Positions 40,643-49,573 of a stretch of DNA of 64,000 nucleotides are shown one piece after another. Within the stretch, counting starts at the first letter, position 1; each line of letters opens with the position of its first letter. A program made the position numbers and the translations under genes. This DNA is from CAWGJC01 sp965276665 (GTDB lineage: Bacteria; Pseudomonadota; Alphaproteobacteria; Acetobacterales; Acetobacteraceae): the NCBI GenBank assembly GCA_965276665.1, contig OZ255620.1, positions 186,001 to 250,000 on the forward strand, read 5' to 3'. The notes under the pieces are model-generated. The model saw only the letters and a program-made list of their open reading frames with translations, was not told the origin of the DNA and made no database searches.

Positions 40643-42871
40643 TTATAGCGCGTTGAAGCCGAACTGGCCGATGCTCTTCAACGTTATTGTGAACAGCAGA
40701 TAGCTGGCGCCGTGGTCGCCGTCGATCGAGGTGTAGCGGCGGTCGAAATGCGCGTCGAAGATGAGGCACTCATCCTCGTAGGTCGCGTGCACCCCGGCCG
40801 AGACCATCTGGGCCGTCTGCAGATCCCGCCGGCCATAGACCGAGAGGTTCCAGCGCCCGACATGGCTCGCCGCCGAGAGGGTGAGCTCGTTGCGAGGCGT
40901 GAAGTATTGCGGCGGCGGCGTCGGCGCGGTGTCGAGGTAATAGGGGTCGGTGTTGCTGTAGATGTAGCCGCCGCTCACCCGCAGGAGCGGCTTGCCGACC
41001 GAGGCCACGCCCTCCGCGAAATGAACGTTGAGGTTGTCCTTGTCGAGGCGGAAGCGGGAGGTGAGGTCGAGCCAGTTGGTGGGCGTCACCGTGCCGCGCG
41101 CCACGATGTCGGAGACGTTCCCCTCGAGTCCCGAGCCGACCGGAAAGGTGTCGTCCTTGTGCTCACGATAGGATTGCCCGACCAGCCCGTCGAACACCAC
41201 CCCGTTCCAGCTCCAGTTCGTGTGCAGCCCGACATTCGCCCGGACGCCGCCCTCCAGCCGGTCGATGCCGGGGAAGCGGTTGAGCGCGAACAGATTGGCG
41301 TCGGTGAACTCGAGATCGACGCTGTCCTCGTTCGGGATGTATTTATGGGCGCCGGAACTGCCGGTATTCGGCCCGACCACGAGCTGCGCGATCGGCTCGA
41401 TGAGCTGCGAGCCCATGCTCGCGGTGCGCAGCAGCGGCCAGCGCACTTCCACCGCTCCGGTCGGCTCCGCCCGCTCGCTTACCGCGCTCGATATGTTGCT
41501 GAAATTCGGCTGCGCGTTGAGGTCATGCGCGACATAGCTCGCCGCGTCGAGATGCATGGTGATCTTCCAGAGATCACCGAGCTGGCCGGTGAACGGCCGC
41601 TCCCAGTTCGCGCTGCCGCCGGCGCGCTGCGTGTTGGTGCCGATCTGGCGCAGCACGTTGAAGGAGTTGATGTTGAACGAGAACCGGCCGCCCCAGTCAT
41701 CGGGCTTGCCGAAATAGCTGTATTCGTAGCGCGGCAGCACGTAGGGCAGATCGGCCTGCACTTCCGTGGTCGCCAGACCCTGGTAGAGCCGCGTGTCGAT
41801 CTTCGAATACGAGCCCTCGCCGAACCCTTCCGCATAGACGTCGCTGGTCAGGATGTCCTGCCAGCCGCTGATGTGGAAGTCGCGCATGTAATCCTCCGAC
41901 GTCGAGCGCGCGATGTCGAAGCCGTAGCGCCAAGTGTCGTCGTAATCGAAGCGCCCCTTGGCGAACACCGATGCCTGCGGCTTCGACTGGTCGTAGCCGA
42001 GCGAGGCATCGATGCTGAGCGCGCCGTCATTGAAGCGGCGGCGGTATTGCGTGTCGAGATTGGGCCCGGCGGAGGTCGCGATCGTCGGGCTGAAGGTCGC
42101 GTCGGACTGGTCGTCGATCACCCAGTAATAGGGCTGGGTGAAGAACGCGCCGATATGGCTGGCCGAGCCGATGGACGGGATGAGCAGGCCGCTCGCCCGC
42201 TTCACCGACGGATCGGCGTTGGAGAAATACGGGAAATACGCGACCGGCACGCCATAGACGTCGACGAACGCATCCTGATACTCGATGCGCTTGTTCGGCA
42301 CGTCCTCGACGGCCTTGCGGGCGCGAATCTGCCAGAGTGGCGGCGCGCTCGGATTCTTCGCACAGAGATTGCAGGTGGAGTAGATCGCGCGGGAGAGCTC
42401 GTTCACCTCGCCATTGGTGCGGCGCGCGCCGTTGGCGACCAGCTTGCCGTTCTCCGCGAGCAGCGAGCGCATCCCGCGCAGCACCGCATCGCGCATGCCC
42501 TGCGTCAGCTCGGCATAATCGGAAAACAGCACCTGCCCGTCAGGCTCGACCAGGACGACATGTCCGGTGGCGGCCGCGACATTGGTGTTGCGATCGAAGG
42601 TGATCCTGTCCGCCTGCAGCACATGGTCGTTCTGCCAGGCCTCGACATGGCCGGTCGCGGTGACGATGCCGTGCTCGCGATCGTATTGCACGCTATCGGC
42701 GGTGAAGGTGACGGGCTGGTCGCGTGAGATCGGCTGCTGCGCCGCGTTCGGGTTGCTGCGCACGGCGGAGAATTGCGCGACGCTCGGCAGCGGCGCGGCC
42801 GCGAGGCCGATCACGACCAGCGGCAGCAGGCGGCGGAGTCGCGCCCCGCGGCGCCGGCTGTGATGGCGCAA
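40643..42871 (-). CDS. lptD: LPS-assembly outer-membrane protein LptD
   Basis: A 742-residue protein with an N-terminal signal (RRLLPLVVIGLAAAPLPSVAQ) and a periplasmic OstA/LptA-like jellyroll (TFTADSVQYDREHGIVTATG ... ATGHVVLVEPDGQVLFSDYA, about residues 50-125). A large C-terminal beta-barrel of amphipathic strands runs to the terminal residue region LKSIGQFGFNAL. With LptE it inserts lipopolysaccharide into the outer leaflet. A Cys pair (CNLC, about residue 172) may join the disulfides typical of LptD. The start appears to be TTG at 42871, directly after the lptG stop, with GAGG nine bases upstream; no ATG fits better. Gap 40551-40642 to surA is short and unremarkable. Confidence 0.9.
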   Translation of the reverse strand: MRHHSRRRGARLRRLLPLVVIGLAAAPLPSVAQFSAVRSNPNAAQQPISRDQPVTFTADSVQYDREHGIVTATGHVEAWQNDHVLQADRITFDRNTNVAAATGHVVLVEPDGQVLFSDYAELTQGMRDAVLRGMRSLLAENGKLVANGARRTNGEVNELSRAIYSTCNLCAKNPSAPPLWQIRARKAVEDVPNKRIEYQDAFVDVYGVPVAYFPYFSNADPSVKRASGLLIPSIGSASHIGAFFTQPYYWVIDDQSDATFSPTIATSAGPNLDTQYRRRFNDGALSIDASLGYDQSKPQASVFAKGRFDYDDTWRYGFDIARSTSEDYMRDFHISGWQDILTSDVYAEGFGEGSYSKIDTRLYQGLATTEVQADLPYVLPRYEYSYFGKPDDWGGRFSFNINSFNVLRQIGTNTQRAGGSANWERPFTGQLGDLWKITMHLDAASYVAHDLNAQPNFSNISSAVSERAEPTGAVEVRWPLLRTASMGSQLIEPIAQLVVGPNTGSSGAHKYIPNEDSVDLEFTDANLFALNRFPGIDRLEGGVRANVGLHTNWSWNGVVFDGLVGQSYREHKDDTFPVGSGLEGNVSDIVARGTVTPTNWLDLTSRFRLDKDNLNVHFAEGVASVGKPLLRVSGGYIYSNTDPYYLDTAPTPPPQYFTPRNELTLSAASHVGRWNLSVYGRRDLQTAQMVSAGVHATYEDECLIFDAHFDRRYTSIDGDHGASYLLFTITLKSIGQFGFNAL

Positions 42872-42872
42872 G

Positions 42873-43985
42873 CTAGCCGTCCTCGAGATGCAGCAGGAGA
42901 GCCACCGCCATCATCATCCCCGCGAGCGCCGGCGCCCAGGCGGCGAGCGTCGCCGGCAGCGCGCCGCTATTGCCGAATTCCTCCGCGACCTTCGAGACCA
43001 CGAACAGGGCGAACCCGGCCGCGACGCCGCTGCCGATCATCTGCGCCACCCCGCCGCGACGTGTCGGCCGCATCGAGAATCCGGCCGAGACGAGCGACAT
43101 CGTCCCCGCGAGCAGCGGCAGCGCGAGCAGCGCCTGGAAGTGCAGCTGGTGGCGGATCGCCGAGAAGCCGGAGCGCTCGAGCAGCGCGATGAAGCTCGGC
43201 AAGGCCCAGACCGAGAGCGTGTCCGGCGAGGCGAAGCTTTCCTGCACCCGCCCGACCGTGAGGTCGGTCGGCAATGTCGTCGTGCCGACATCCTGGGGCA
43301 GATGATCGGGCGCGATGGTGCGCGCATCCGACAGCACCCATTCCCCATGCCCGAGCCGCGCGCTCTTCGCCTCGATACGGGAGAGCAGCTTGTCCGTCGC
43401 ATTGAGGCGGAACACGCTCACCTCGGTGGCGGTGAGCTGGTTGCGCCGCAGCGACACGCCGAGCGCGTGCAGGATCGCGACGCCTTGCGGATCGAGCTGG
43501 CGGTCGGACTGGCGGAGCCAGAGCTGGCCGCCCGCGAGGTCGAGCGGGCCGCCGCCGGTGCGCAGATAGGTGTTGTCGAGCGTCTCGGCGCGGCCGAACA
43601 TCACCGAGGAAAGCGGGCTGACCACCGCGGTCGCAAAGGCGCCGAGCAGCAGCGCGGAGGCGAGTGGCGCGGCGAGGAACTGCCAGGCGGAGACGCCGGC
43701 GGCACGCGCCACGATGAGCTCGGAGGAGCGGGTCAGCCGCCAGAAGGCGAGAATGCCGCCGAGCAGCACCGCGAAGGGAAGGATCTCCATCGCGACATAG
43801 GGCAGGCGCAGACCGGCGATCTCCAGCACCAGGCCGAACGAGACGTCGGGCTTGGTCGCCGCCCGGCGCAGCAGCTCGATGAAGTCGAACAGCGAGACGA
43901 GGCCGGCGAGCGCGGCCAGCATGGACAGCACCGCCGCCATGAAACTCCGCGTGATATAGAGCGAGAGGGTGGCGGCGACGGTCAT
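42873..43985 (-). CDS. lptG: LPS export ABC transporter permease LptG
   Basis: A 370-residue inner-membrane protein with three membrane helices at each end and a periplasmic beta-jellyroll between (about residues 130-270), the plan of LptF/LptG proteins. The N-terminal part SLYITRSFMAAVLSMLAALA, the coupling-helix region RLTRSSELIVARAAGVSAWQ (about 84-103) and the C-terminal helices (QALLALPLLAGTMSLVSAGF) match LptG. With LptF and the LptB ATPase it pulls LPS out of the inner membrane. The lptF gene ends four bases upstream and the lptD gene starts immediately after this stop, so the three are one transcription unit. Confidence 0.92.
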   Translation of the reverse strand: MTVAATLSLYITRSFMAAVLSMLAALAGLVSLFDFIELLRRAATKPDVSFGLVLEIAGLRLPYVAMEILPFAVLLGGILAFWRLTRSSELIVARAAGVSAWQFLAAPLASALLLGAFATAVVSPLSSVMFGRAETLDNTYLRTGGGPLDLAGGQLWLRQSDRQLDPQGVAILHALGVSLRRNQLTATEVSVFRLNATDKLLSRIEAKSARLGHGEWVLSDARTIAPDHLPQDVGTTTLPTDLTVGRVQESFASPDTLSVWALPSFIALLERSGFSAIRHQLHFQALLALPLLAGTMSLVSAGFSMRPTRRGGVAQMIGSGVAAGFALFVVSKVAEEFGNSGALPATLAAWAPALAGMMMAVALLLHLEDG

Positions 43986-43989
43986 CGTC

Positions 43990-45126
43990 TCACCCCGCGC
44001 CGGCGCGGGCGAGCAAGGCAGGAACCGGCAGCCCGAGCTGCGGGCCGATCAGCATCCAGCCGGCGATCAGCCCGGGCAGGATCGCCTCGGCCCAGATGAG
44101 CGGGATCAGCGCCATCTGGCGCGCGGCCAGGTTCTGCGTGGCCAGGCTCAGCGCCAGCAGCCCGACCACGATGCCGATCGCCACCAGCGTGCGCATCATG
44201 CCGCCATGCCGGCGGAACGCGCCGCCCAGCACGGCGGCAAGCGCCACCAGCGCGAAGGAGGCGGCGGTGAGCGGGGCCGAGAGGCGGCGATGCGCCTCCA
44301 CCGCGAATTTCCCGACATCGTGCGGACTGACCTGGCTCGGATCGGGATGCAGCAATTCATGGATCGACATCTCGGTCGCGTCGCGGAACCGCTGCTCGTC
44401 GCCTTTGTCGGAGGTGAGGTCGATCGCGTTCTGCGCGAAGGTCAGGACCTCGAGGCGACCGGTCTTGTGGTCGATCTCCTGCCGGCTGCCGTTCAGCAGG
44501 ATCACCCGCGGGCCGGCGGGACCGTTCACCAGCCTGCCATTCTCCGCCAGGATGGTGGCGTGGCTGCTCTTCTGCCGAGCGTCGTCCACCAGGATCCCGT
44601 GCAGCAGCCCGTCCCGGTCGCGCGAGCGGATATAGACGGTGAGATCGTCGGAGACCGGCGTGAAGACGCCTTCCTGCAGCAGGAAGGCGGCCATCCGGTT
44701 GCGGATTTCGAACTGGTACTCGCGGAACGCGCCGTAGCTCCACGGCACCGCCCAGATATTGAGCCCGTATCCGGCGATCACCACGAAGGCGCCGAGGATC
44801 AACGCCGGGCGCGAGAGGGCGAGCGGGGACAGACCGGCCGCCCGCATCACCGTCAGCTCGCGATCGCCCGCCAGCCGCTGATAGACGAACTGCACCACGA
44901 CGAAGGTGGTGATCGGCAGGATCACCGCGATGAAGTTCGGGATCAGCAGGCTGGTCAGTTCTAGGAAGACGAGCAGCGACAGGCCGCGATTGACCACGAG
45001 CTCGACGAACCGCAGCGATTGCGTCAGCCAAATCAGCGCCACCAGGGCCCCGGTCACGGCGATCAGCGCCAGCGTGAGCTGGCGGATCAGGTAGCGGTCG
45101 ATGCGTGTCACCAGGGGCCCGGCCAT
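43990..45126 (-). CDS. lptF: LPS export ABC transporter permease LptF
   Basis: A 378-residue partner of LptG with the same arrangement: TM helices at about residues 10-110, a periplasmic jellyroll (about 120-275), and three C-terminal helices. Typical features are IDRYLIRQLTLALIAVTGAL at the N terminus, VYQRLAGDRELTVMRAAGLS (about 80-99) and AAVLGGAFRRHGGMMRTLVA near the end. It is the first gene of the lptF-lptG-lptD-surA block. The promoter is expected in 45127-45335. That gap contains an inverted repeat (GGCAGCCC/GGGCTGCC, 45149-45172) and a possible minus-strand -10 (TTATAG) close to the start codon, but no confident promoter. Confidence 0.92.
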   Translation of the reverse strand: MAGPLVTRIDRYLIRQLTLALIAVTGALVALIWLTQSLRFVELVVNRGLSLLVFLELTSLLIPNFIAVILPITTFVVVQFVYQRLAGDRELTVMRAAGLSPLALSRPALILGAFVVIAGYGLNIWAVPWSYGAFREYQFEIRNRMAAFLLQEGVFTPVSDDLTVYIRSRDRDGLLHGILVDDARQKSSHATILAENGRLVNGPAGPRVILLNGSRQEIDHKTGRLEVLTFAQNAIDLTSDKGDEQRFRDATEMSIHELLHPDPSQVSPHDVGKFAVEAHRRLSAPLTAASFALVALAAVLGGAFRRHGGMMRTLVAIGIVVGLLALSLATQNLAARQMALIPLIWAEAILPGLIAGWMLIGPQLGLPVPALLARAGAG

Positions 45127-45335
45127 CCGGGCAGTCTATAACCCGCCGGGCAGCCCCGGCGGAAGGGCTGCCGCTCACGGTGCCGTGTATCGAGTTGTAT
45201 CCAGCACCTATACGTCCCGCCGCGTGGCCCTGGCGCAACGTCTTGTAAAAACGGGCGGAATGAGCACGGTTCTCGCCCCCTCCCCATCGCACGCGCGCTC
45301 GGCTAAGGATGCGGCGCAACCGCGGGGAGAGCAGG

Positions 45336-46097
45336 ATGTCGGACGAAGCCGGAACGGCGGCGCTGCGGCGGGACGCGAGCCCGCTCACCTTGGCGATCGA
45401 TGTCGGTGGCACAAGGCTCAAGGGCGCCATCCTCGATCCTGTCGGGCAGCCTGCGGCGGGGCCGACGCGGGTGAACACGCCGCACCCCTGCCCGCCCGAG
45501 GCGGCGCTCGCCGTCCTGCTGCCCGGGCTCGAGGGACTCGGGCATTTCGACCGCATCTCGGTCGGCTTCCCAGGAGTGGTGCGGAACGGCGTGGTGCTGA
45601 CCGCGCCCAATCTCGGCACCGAGGCCTGGCGTGGCTTCCCGCTCGCCGCCCAGCTCGAGGCCAGGCTCGGCAAGCCGGCGCGCATGCTGAACGACGCGAC
45701 CGTGCAGGGCCTCGGCGTGATCGGCGGCCAGGGGCTGGAATGCGTCCTGACCCTCGGCACCGGCATGGGATTCGCCCTGTTCCGCGACGGCCTGCCAGCC
45801 CCGCAGCTTGAGCTCGGCCAGCATCATGCCCGCAAGAACGACACTTACGACGCCTATATCGGCAATGCCGCGCTGCGCTCGATCGGGCGCAAGAAGTGGA
45901 ACCGCCGGCTGAAACGCGTGCTCGAGCAGGTCTACTCGCTGGTCACCTACGACACGCTCTATCTCGGCGGCGGCAACGCCAAGGTGATCGACATCGCCCT
46001 GCCGCGGCAGGCGCACATCGTCTCGAACGAGGCCGGCATCACCGGCGGCGTGCGGCTCTGGGACAAGAAGCTGGACGTCCTGTTCCCATCCGGCTGA
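45336..46097 (+). CDS. ROK-family glucokinase, polyphosphate glucokinase-like
   Basis: A 253-residue sugar kinase of the ROK/PpgK type. It has the phosphate-1 motif LAIDVGGTRLKGAIL (about residues 19-33), SVGFPGVVRNG, LNDATVQGLG (about 116-125) and the adenosine-side loop LTLGTGMGFALF (about 136-147). The C-terminal stretch KKWNRRLKRVLEQV followed by TLYLGGGNAKVI is typical of polyphosphate glucokinase rather than classical ROK kinases, and the ROK zinc-binding cysteines are absent. It may therefore phosphorylate glucose with polyphosphate and/or ATP. The ATG at 45336 has GGGGAGAG upstream; the 45309 start would add nine residues without gain. It stands alone, divergent from lptF. Confidence 0.82.
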   Translation: MSDEAGTAALRRDASPLTLAIDVGGTRLKGAILDPVGQPAAGPTRVNTPHPCPPEAALAVLLPGLEGLGHFDRISVGFPGVVRNGVVLTAPNLGTEAWRGFPLAAQLEARLGKPARMLNDATVQGLGVIGGQGLECVLTLGTGMGFALFRDGLPAPQLELGQHHARKNDTYDAYIGNAALRSIGRKKWNRRLKRVLEQVYSLVTYDTLYLGGGNAKVIDIALPRQAHIVSNEAGITGGVRLWDKKLDVLFPSG

Positions 46098-46234
46098 GAC
46101 GCGCGCGCCGTGACACGCCACTGGAAGGTCCGTCGAGCCGGTTGCGTTCCGGTTCCAGGTTCCGCATGATATTTCGGTAACATTGCCGATACATGGGTCC
46201 ATGCGGGCTCCCGGTGATGGCCGAGGGAACGCGC

Positions 46235-49200
46235 ATGAGCATCTCCACGCCTTTCATCAAGCGCCCGATCGCGACCTCGCTCGTGATGGCGGCGATCCTG
46301 CTCGTGGGAATCGCCGCCTATCCGCTGCTCCCCGTCGCCCCCCTGCCCAATGTCGATTTCCCGACGGTGCTGGTGAACGGCAAGCTGCCGGGCGCGAGCC
46401 CGGAGACGATGGCGGCGACGGTGGCGCAACCGCTGGAGCGCCAGTTCGCCGAAATCCCGGGCGTCTCGCAGATGACCTCGGTGAGCGTGCTCGGCCAGTC
46501 GCAGATCGTCGTGCAGTTCGACCTCGCCCGCAACATCGACGCCGCGGCGCAGGACATCCAGGCCGCGATCAACGCCGCCTCCGGACAGCTGCCGAAGAAC
46601 CTGCCGAGCCCGCCCAACTACTACAAGGTGAACCCCTCCGACAGTCCGATCCTGATCCTCGCCGTGCAGTCGGACGAGCTGCCGATGATCAACGTCGACG
46701 ATTACGCGGACACCATTCTCGGCCAGCAGATCTCGCAGATCCCGGGCGTCGCGCAGGTCTATATCGGCGGCGAGCAGAAGCGCGCGGTGCGCGTGCAGGT
46801 CGATCCCGGGCGCCTCGCCGCGATGGGCCTGACCCTCGAGGACGTGCGTGGCATGCTGGTCAACGCGACCGTCGACAACCCGAAAGGCAATATAGACGGC
46901 GAACGCACCAGCTACACGATCTACGACAACGACCAGCTCACCAAGGCCGCCGAGTTCGACAATGTCGTGCTCGCCTACCGCAACGGCGCGCCGGTGCGCG
47001 TCAAGGATATCGGCCACGCGATCGACGCGCCCGAGAATGTCCGCCTGCAAGGCACGCAGAACGGCCGGCGCGGCATCCAGCTCATCATCTTCAAGCAGCC
47101 CGACGCCAACGTCATCGACACGGTGGACCGCATCAAGGCGGAATTGCCGCGCCTCGTCGCTTCCATCCCGCCCTCGGTGCACGTGCAGACGGTGATGGAC
47201 CGCACGCAGACCATCCGCGCCGCGGTGAAGGACGTGCAATTCACCCTCGCACTCTCGATCGCGCTGGTGGTGATGGTGATCTTCCTGTTCCTGCGCAGCG
47301 CCTGGGCGACGCTGATCCCGAGCGTGGCGGTGCCGCTCGCCCTGATCGGCACCTTCGCGGTGATGTACGTGATGGGCTACAGCCTCGACAACCTCTCGCT
47401 GATGGCGCTCACCATCGCCGTCGGCTTCGTGGTCGACGACGCCATCGTCATGCTCGAGAACATCTACCGCCATGTCGAGGACGGCATGGCGCCGATGGAA
47501 GCCGCCCTCAAAGGCGCCAGCGAGATCGGCTTCACCATCATCTCGATCAGCTTCTCGCTGATCGCGGTGTTCATCCCGCTGCTGCTGATGGGCGGCATCG
47601 TCGGGCGGCTGTTCCGCGAATTCGCGATGACGGTGGCGATCGCCGTGATGGTCTCGGCGGTGGTGTCGCTCACCCTCACGCCGATGATGTGCTCGCGCTT
47701 CCTCCGCCACCAGCACTCCCATGGCAAGCTCTACCGCATGGTGGAGAGCGTGTTCGACGCCATGATCAGCTTCTACGCCCGCACCCTCGATATCGCGCTC
47801 CGCTTCCGCTTCATCACGCTGATGGTGTTCATCGGCACGGTCACTCTCACGGCCGCGCTCTACGTCTACATCCCCAAAGGCTTCTTCCCCGAACAGGATA
47901 CCGGCGTGCTGCTTGGCCTGTCCGAAGCCGGCCAGGACGTCTCGTTCGCGGAGATGGCGCGACGGCAGAAGGCGCTGACCGACGTGCTCGCGCAGGACCC
48001 CGACATCGCCGCCTATTCATCGACGATCGGCGCCGGGCTCGGCGGCCAGACGGAAAATGACGGCCGCGTCTTCATCGCGCTGAAATCCTTCGACGACCGG
48101 AAGCTGACGGCACAGCAGATCATCGTCCGGCTGCGCCCGCTGCTCGCGAAAGTGCCGGGTGCGCAGCTCTATCTGCAGGCCGGGCAGGATATCCGCGTCG
48201 GCGGTCGTCTCTCCAAGACGCAATATCAGTACACCTTGCAGGACGCGGACGCGAAGGAACTCTACGACTGGGCGCCCAAGGTGCTGGACAAGCTCCGCTC
48301 CATCCCGATCCTGCGCGATCTCGCGACCGACGAGCAGATGTCCGGGCCGACCGCGACACTCACCATCGACCGCGACGCCGCCGCCCGCTTCGGCATCCAG
48401 CCCGCCGTGATCGACCAGACGCTCTACGACGCGTTCGGGCAGGAGCAGGTGACGCAGTATTTCTCGCAAGTGAATTCCTATCACCTGATCCTGGAAGTGC
48501 CGTCCGACATGCAGGGCGAGCTCGCGACGATCAAGAAGCTCTACGTGAAATCCGCCTCCGGTCAGGCGGTGCCGCTCTCCACCTTCGTCAAACTCGGCTC
48601 GACCGCCGTATCGCCCCTCGCGGTCAACCACCAGGGCCAGTTCCCCGCCGTCACCCTCTCCTTCAATCTCGCGGAAGGCGCCTCGCTCGGCGACGCGGTC
48701 AACGCGATCAACCGCGCGACCCAGGAGATCGGCGCACCGAGCGCGCTGCGTGGCACGTTCCAGGGGACGGCGCAGGCCTTCCAGTCATCGCTGAGCAGCC
48801 AGCCCTATCTGATCGCGGCGGCCATCATCGCCGTCTACATCATCCTCGGCATCCTCTACGAGAGCTACATCCTCCCGCTCACCATCCTCTCCACCCTGCC
48901 CTCCGCCGGCGTCGGCGCTCTCCTCATGCTCATCGCCTTCCACTACGACCTCAGCGTCATCGCGCTGATCGGCGTCATCCTGCTGATCGGCATCGTCAAG
49001 AAGAACGGCATCATGATGGTCGACTTCGCCATCACCGCAGAACGACGCGACGGCGAAACCCCGCTCAACGCCATCCGGCAGGCCTGCCTGCTCCGCTTCC
49101 GGCCCATCCTGATGACCACCATGGCAGCCCTGCTCTCAGGCCTCCCGCTCATGCTCGGACACGGCGCCGGGTCCGAACTCCGCCGGCCGCTCGGCTTCGC

Positions 49201-49360
49201 CATGGTCGGCGGCCTGATCTTCTCCCAGGCCCTCACCCTCTACACGACGCCCGTCATCTACCTCTACCTCGACCGCCTCCAGCGCCGCCTCTCCCCACAC
49301 CGAACCTCCCGCATGCCCCACCTCGCGGAGAAAATGGGCACGGCTCCGGCGGCGGAGTGA
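46235..49360 (+). CDS. RND efflux pump permease, solo
   Basis: A 1041-residue RND transporter of the HAE1 family, MdtB/MdtC-like in sequence. It opens with MSISTPFIKRPIATSLVMAA, has the proton-relay motif GFVVDDAIVMLENIYRHVED in the fourth helix region (about residues 397-416), YIPKGFFPEQDTGVLLG after TM7, and the C-terminal GIVKKNGIMMVDFAITAERR. Its ATG at 46235 has a GAGGGA ribosome-binding site; the upstream in-frame ATG at 46193 is less likely. No adaptor or outer-membrane gene lies beside it, which is unusual. Its stop codon is the first three bases of the long inverted repeat that follows. The 46098-46234 gap shows no clear promoter. Confidence 0.92.
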   Translation: MSISTPFIKRPIATSLVMAAILLVGIAAYPLLPVAPLPNVDFPTVLVNGKLPGASPETMAATVAQPLERQFAEIPGVSQMTSVSVLGQSQIVVQFDLARNIDAAAQDIQAAINAASGQLPKNLPSPPNYYKVNPSDSPILILAVQSDELPMINVDDYADTILGQQISQIPGVAQVYIGGEQKRAVRVQVDPGRLAAMGLTLEDVRGMLVNATVDNPKGNIDGERTSYTIYDNDQLTKAAEFDNVVLAYRNGAPVRVKDIGHAIDAPENVRLQGTQNGRRGIQLIIFKQPDANVIDTVDRIKAELPRLVASIPPSVHVQTVMDRTQTIRAAVKDVQFTLALSIALVVMVIFLFLRSAWATLIPSVAVPLALIGTFAVMYVMGYSLDNLSLMALTIAVGFVVDDAIVMLENIYRHVEDGMAPMEAALKGASEIGFTIISISFSLIAVFIPLLLMGGIVGRLFREFAMTVAIAVMVSAVVSLTLTPMMCSRFLRHQHSHGKLYRMVESVFDAMISFYARTLDIALRFRFITLMVFIGTVTLTAALYVYIPKGFFPEQDTGVLLGLSEAGQDVSFAEMARRQKALTDVLAQDPDIAAYSSTIGAGLGGQTENDGRVFIALKSFDDRKLTAQQIIVRLRPLLAKVPGAQLYLQAGQDIRVGGRLSKTQYQYTLQDADAKELYDWAPKVLDKLRSIPILRDLATDEQMSGPTATLTIDRDAAARFGIQPAVIDQTLYDAFGQEQVTQYFSQVNSYHLILEVPSDMQGELATIKKLYVKSASGQAVPLSTFVKLGSTAVSPLAVNHQGQFPAVTLSFNLAEGASLGDAVNAINRATQEIGAPSALRGTFQGTAQAFQSSLSSQPYLIAAAIIAVYIILGILYESYILPLTILSTLPSAGVGALLMLIAFHYDLSVIALIGVILLIGIVKKNGIMMVDFAITAERRDGETPLNAIRQACLLRFRPILMTTMAALLSGLPLMLGHGAGSELRRPLGFAMVGGLIFSQALTLYTTPVIYLYLDRLQRRLSPHRTSRMPHLAEKMGTAPAAE

Positions 49361-49573
49361 GCGGAGGAAGCAAGGCGAGGGGCTCTGCCCCCTGGACCCC
49401 CCGCCAAAGGCCGAGCCTTTGGAATCCATTACGGTGATTGGGAAAGGGTGGGCTACGAGGTGTTTCGACGACCTTGTTGCCCACCCTTTCCCAATCACCA
49501 TAGTCGGGTTCTAAGGGCTCCGCCCTTAGCGGGGTCCAGGGGCAGAGCCCCTGGCCTTGCTTCCTCCCGCTCA
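49358..49573. repeat. 216-bp imperfect inverted repeat between convergent genes, including both stop codons
   Basis: From 49358 inward the plus strand reads TGAGCGGAGGAAGCAAGGC, and the complement read inward from 49573 is TGAGCGGGAGGAAGCAAGGC. The match continues through (C/G)AGGGGCTCTGCCCC(C)TGGACCCC, then AAGG..GAGCC...GGAA/GAAC, then GGTGATTGGGAAAGGGTGGGC, and closes on a small loop near 49465. Arms are about 105 bp with a few mismatches and short indels. The outer ends are the TGA stop codons of the RND permease (plus) and of livM (minus). The RNA of either strand would fold into one very long hairpin, so it likely serves as a bidirectional terminator. Similar GGGGCTCTGCCCC elements are dispersed in some Acetobacteraceae; that is recollection, not a search. 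Confidence 0.85.

Noticed and set aside
45127..45335. Sigma-70 promoter for lptF (TTATAG near the start codon)
   Set aside because: The -35 partner is poor and the transcript would be nearly leaderless; not enough to call.
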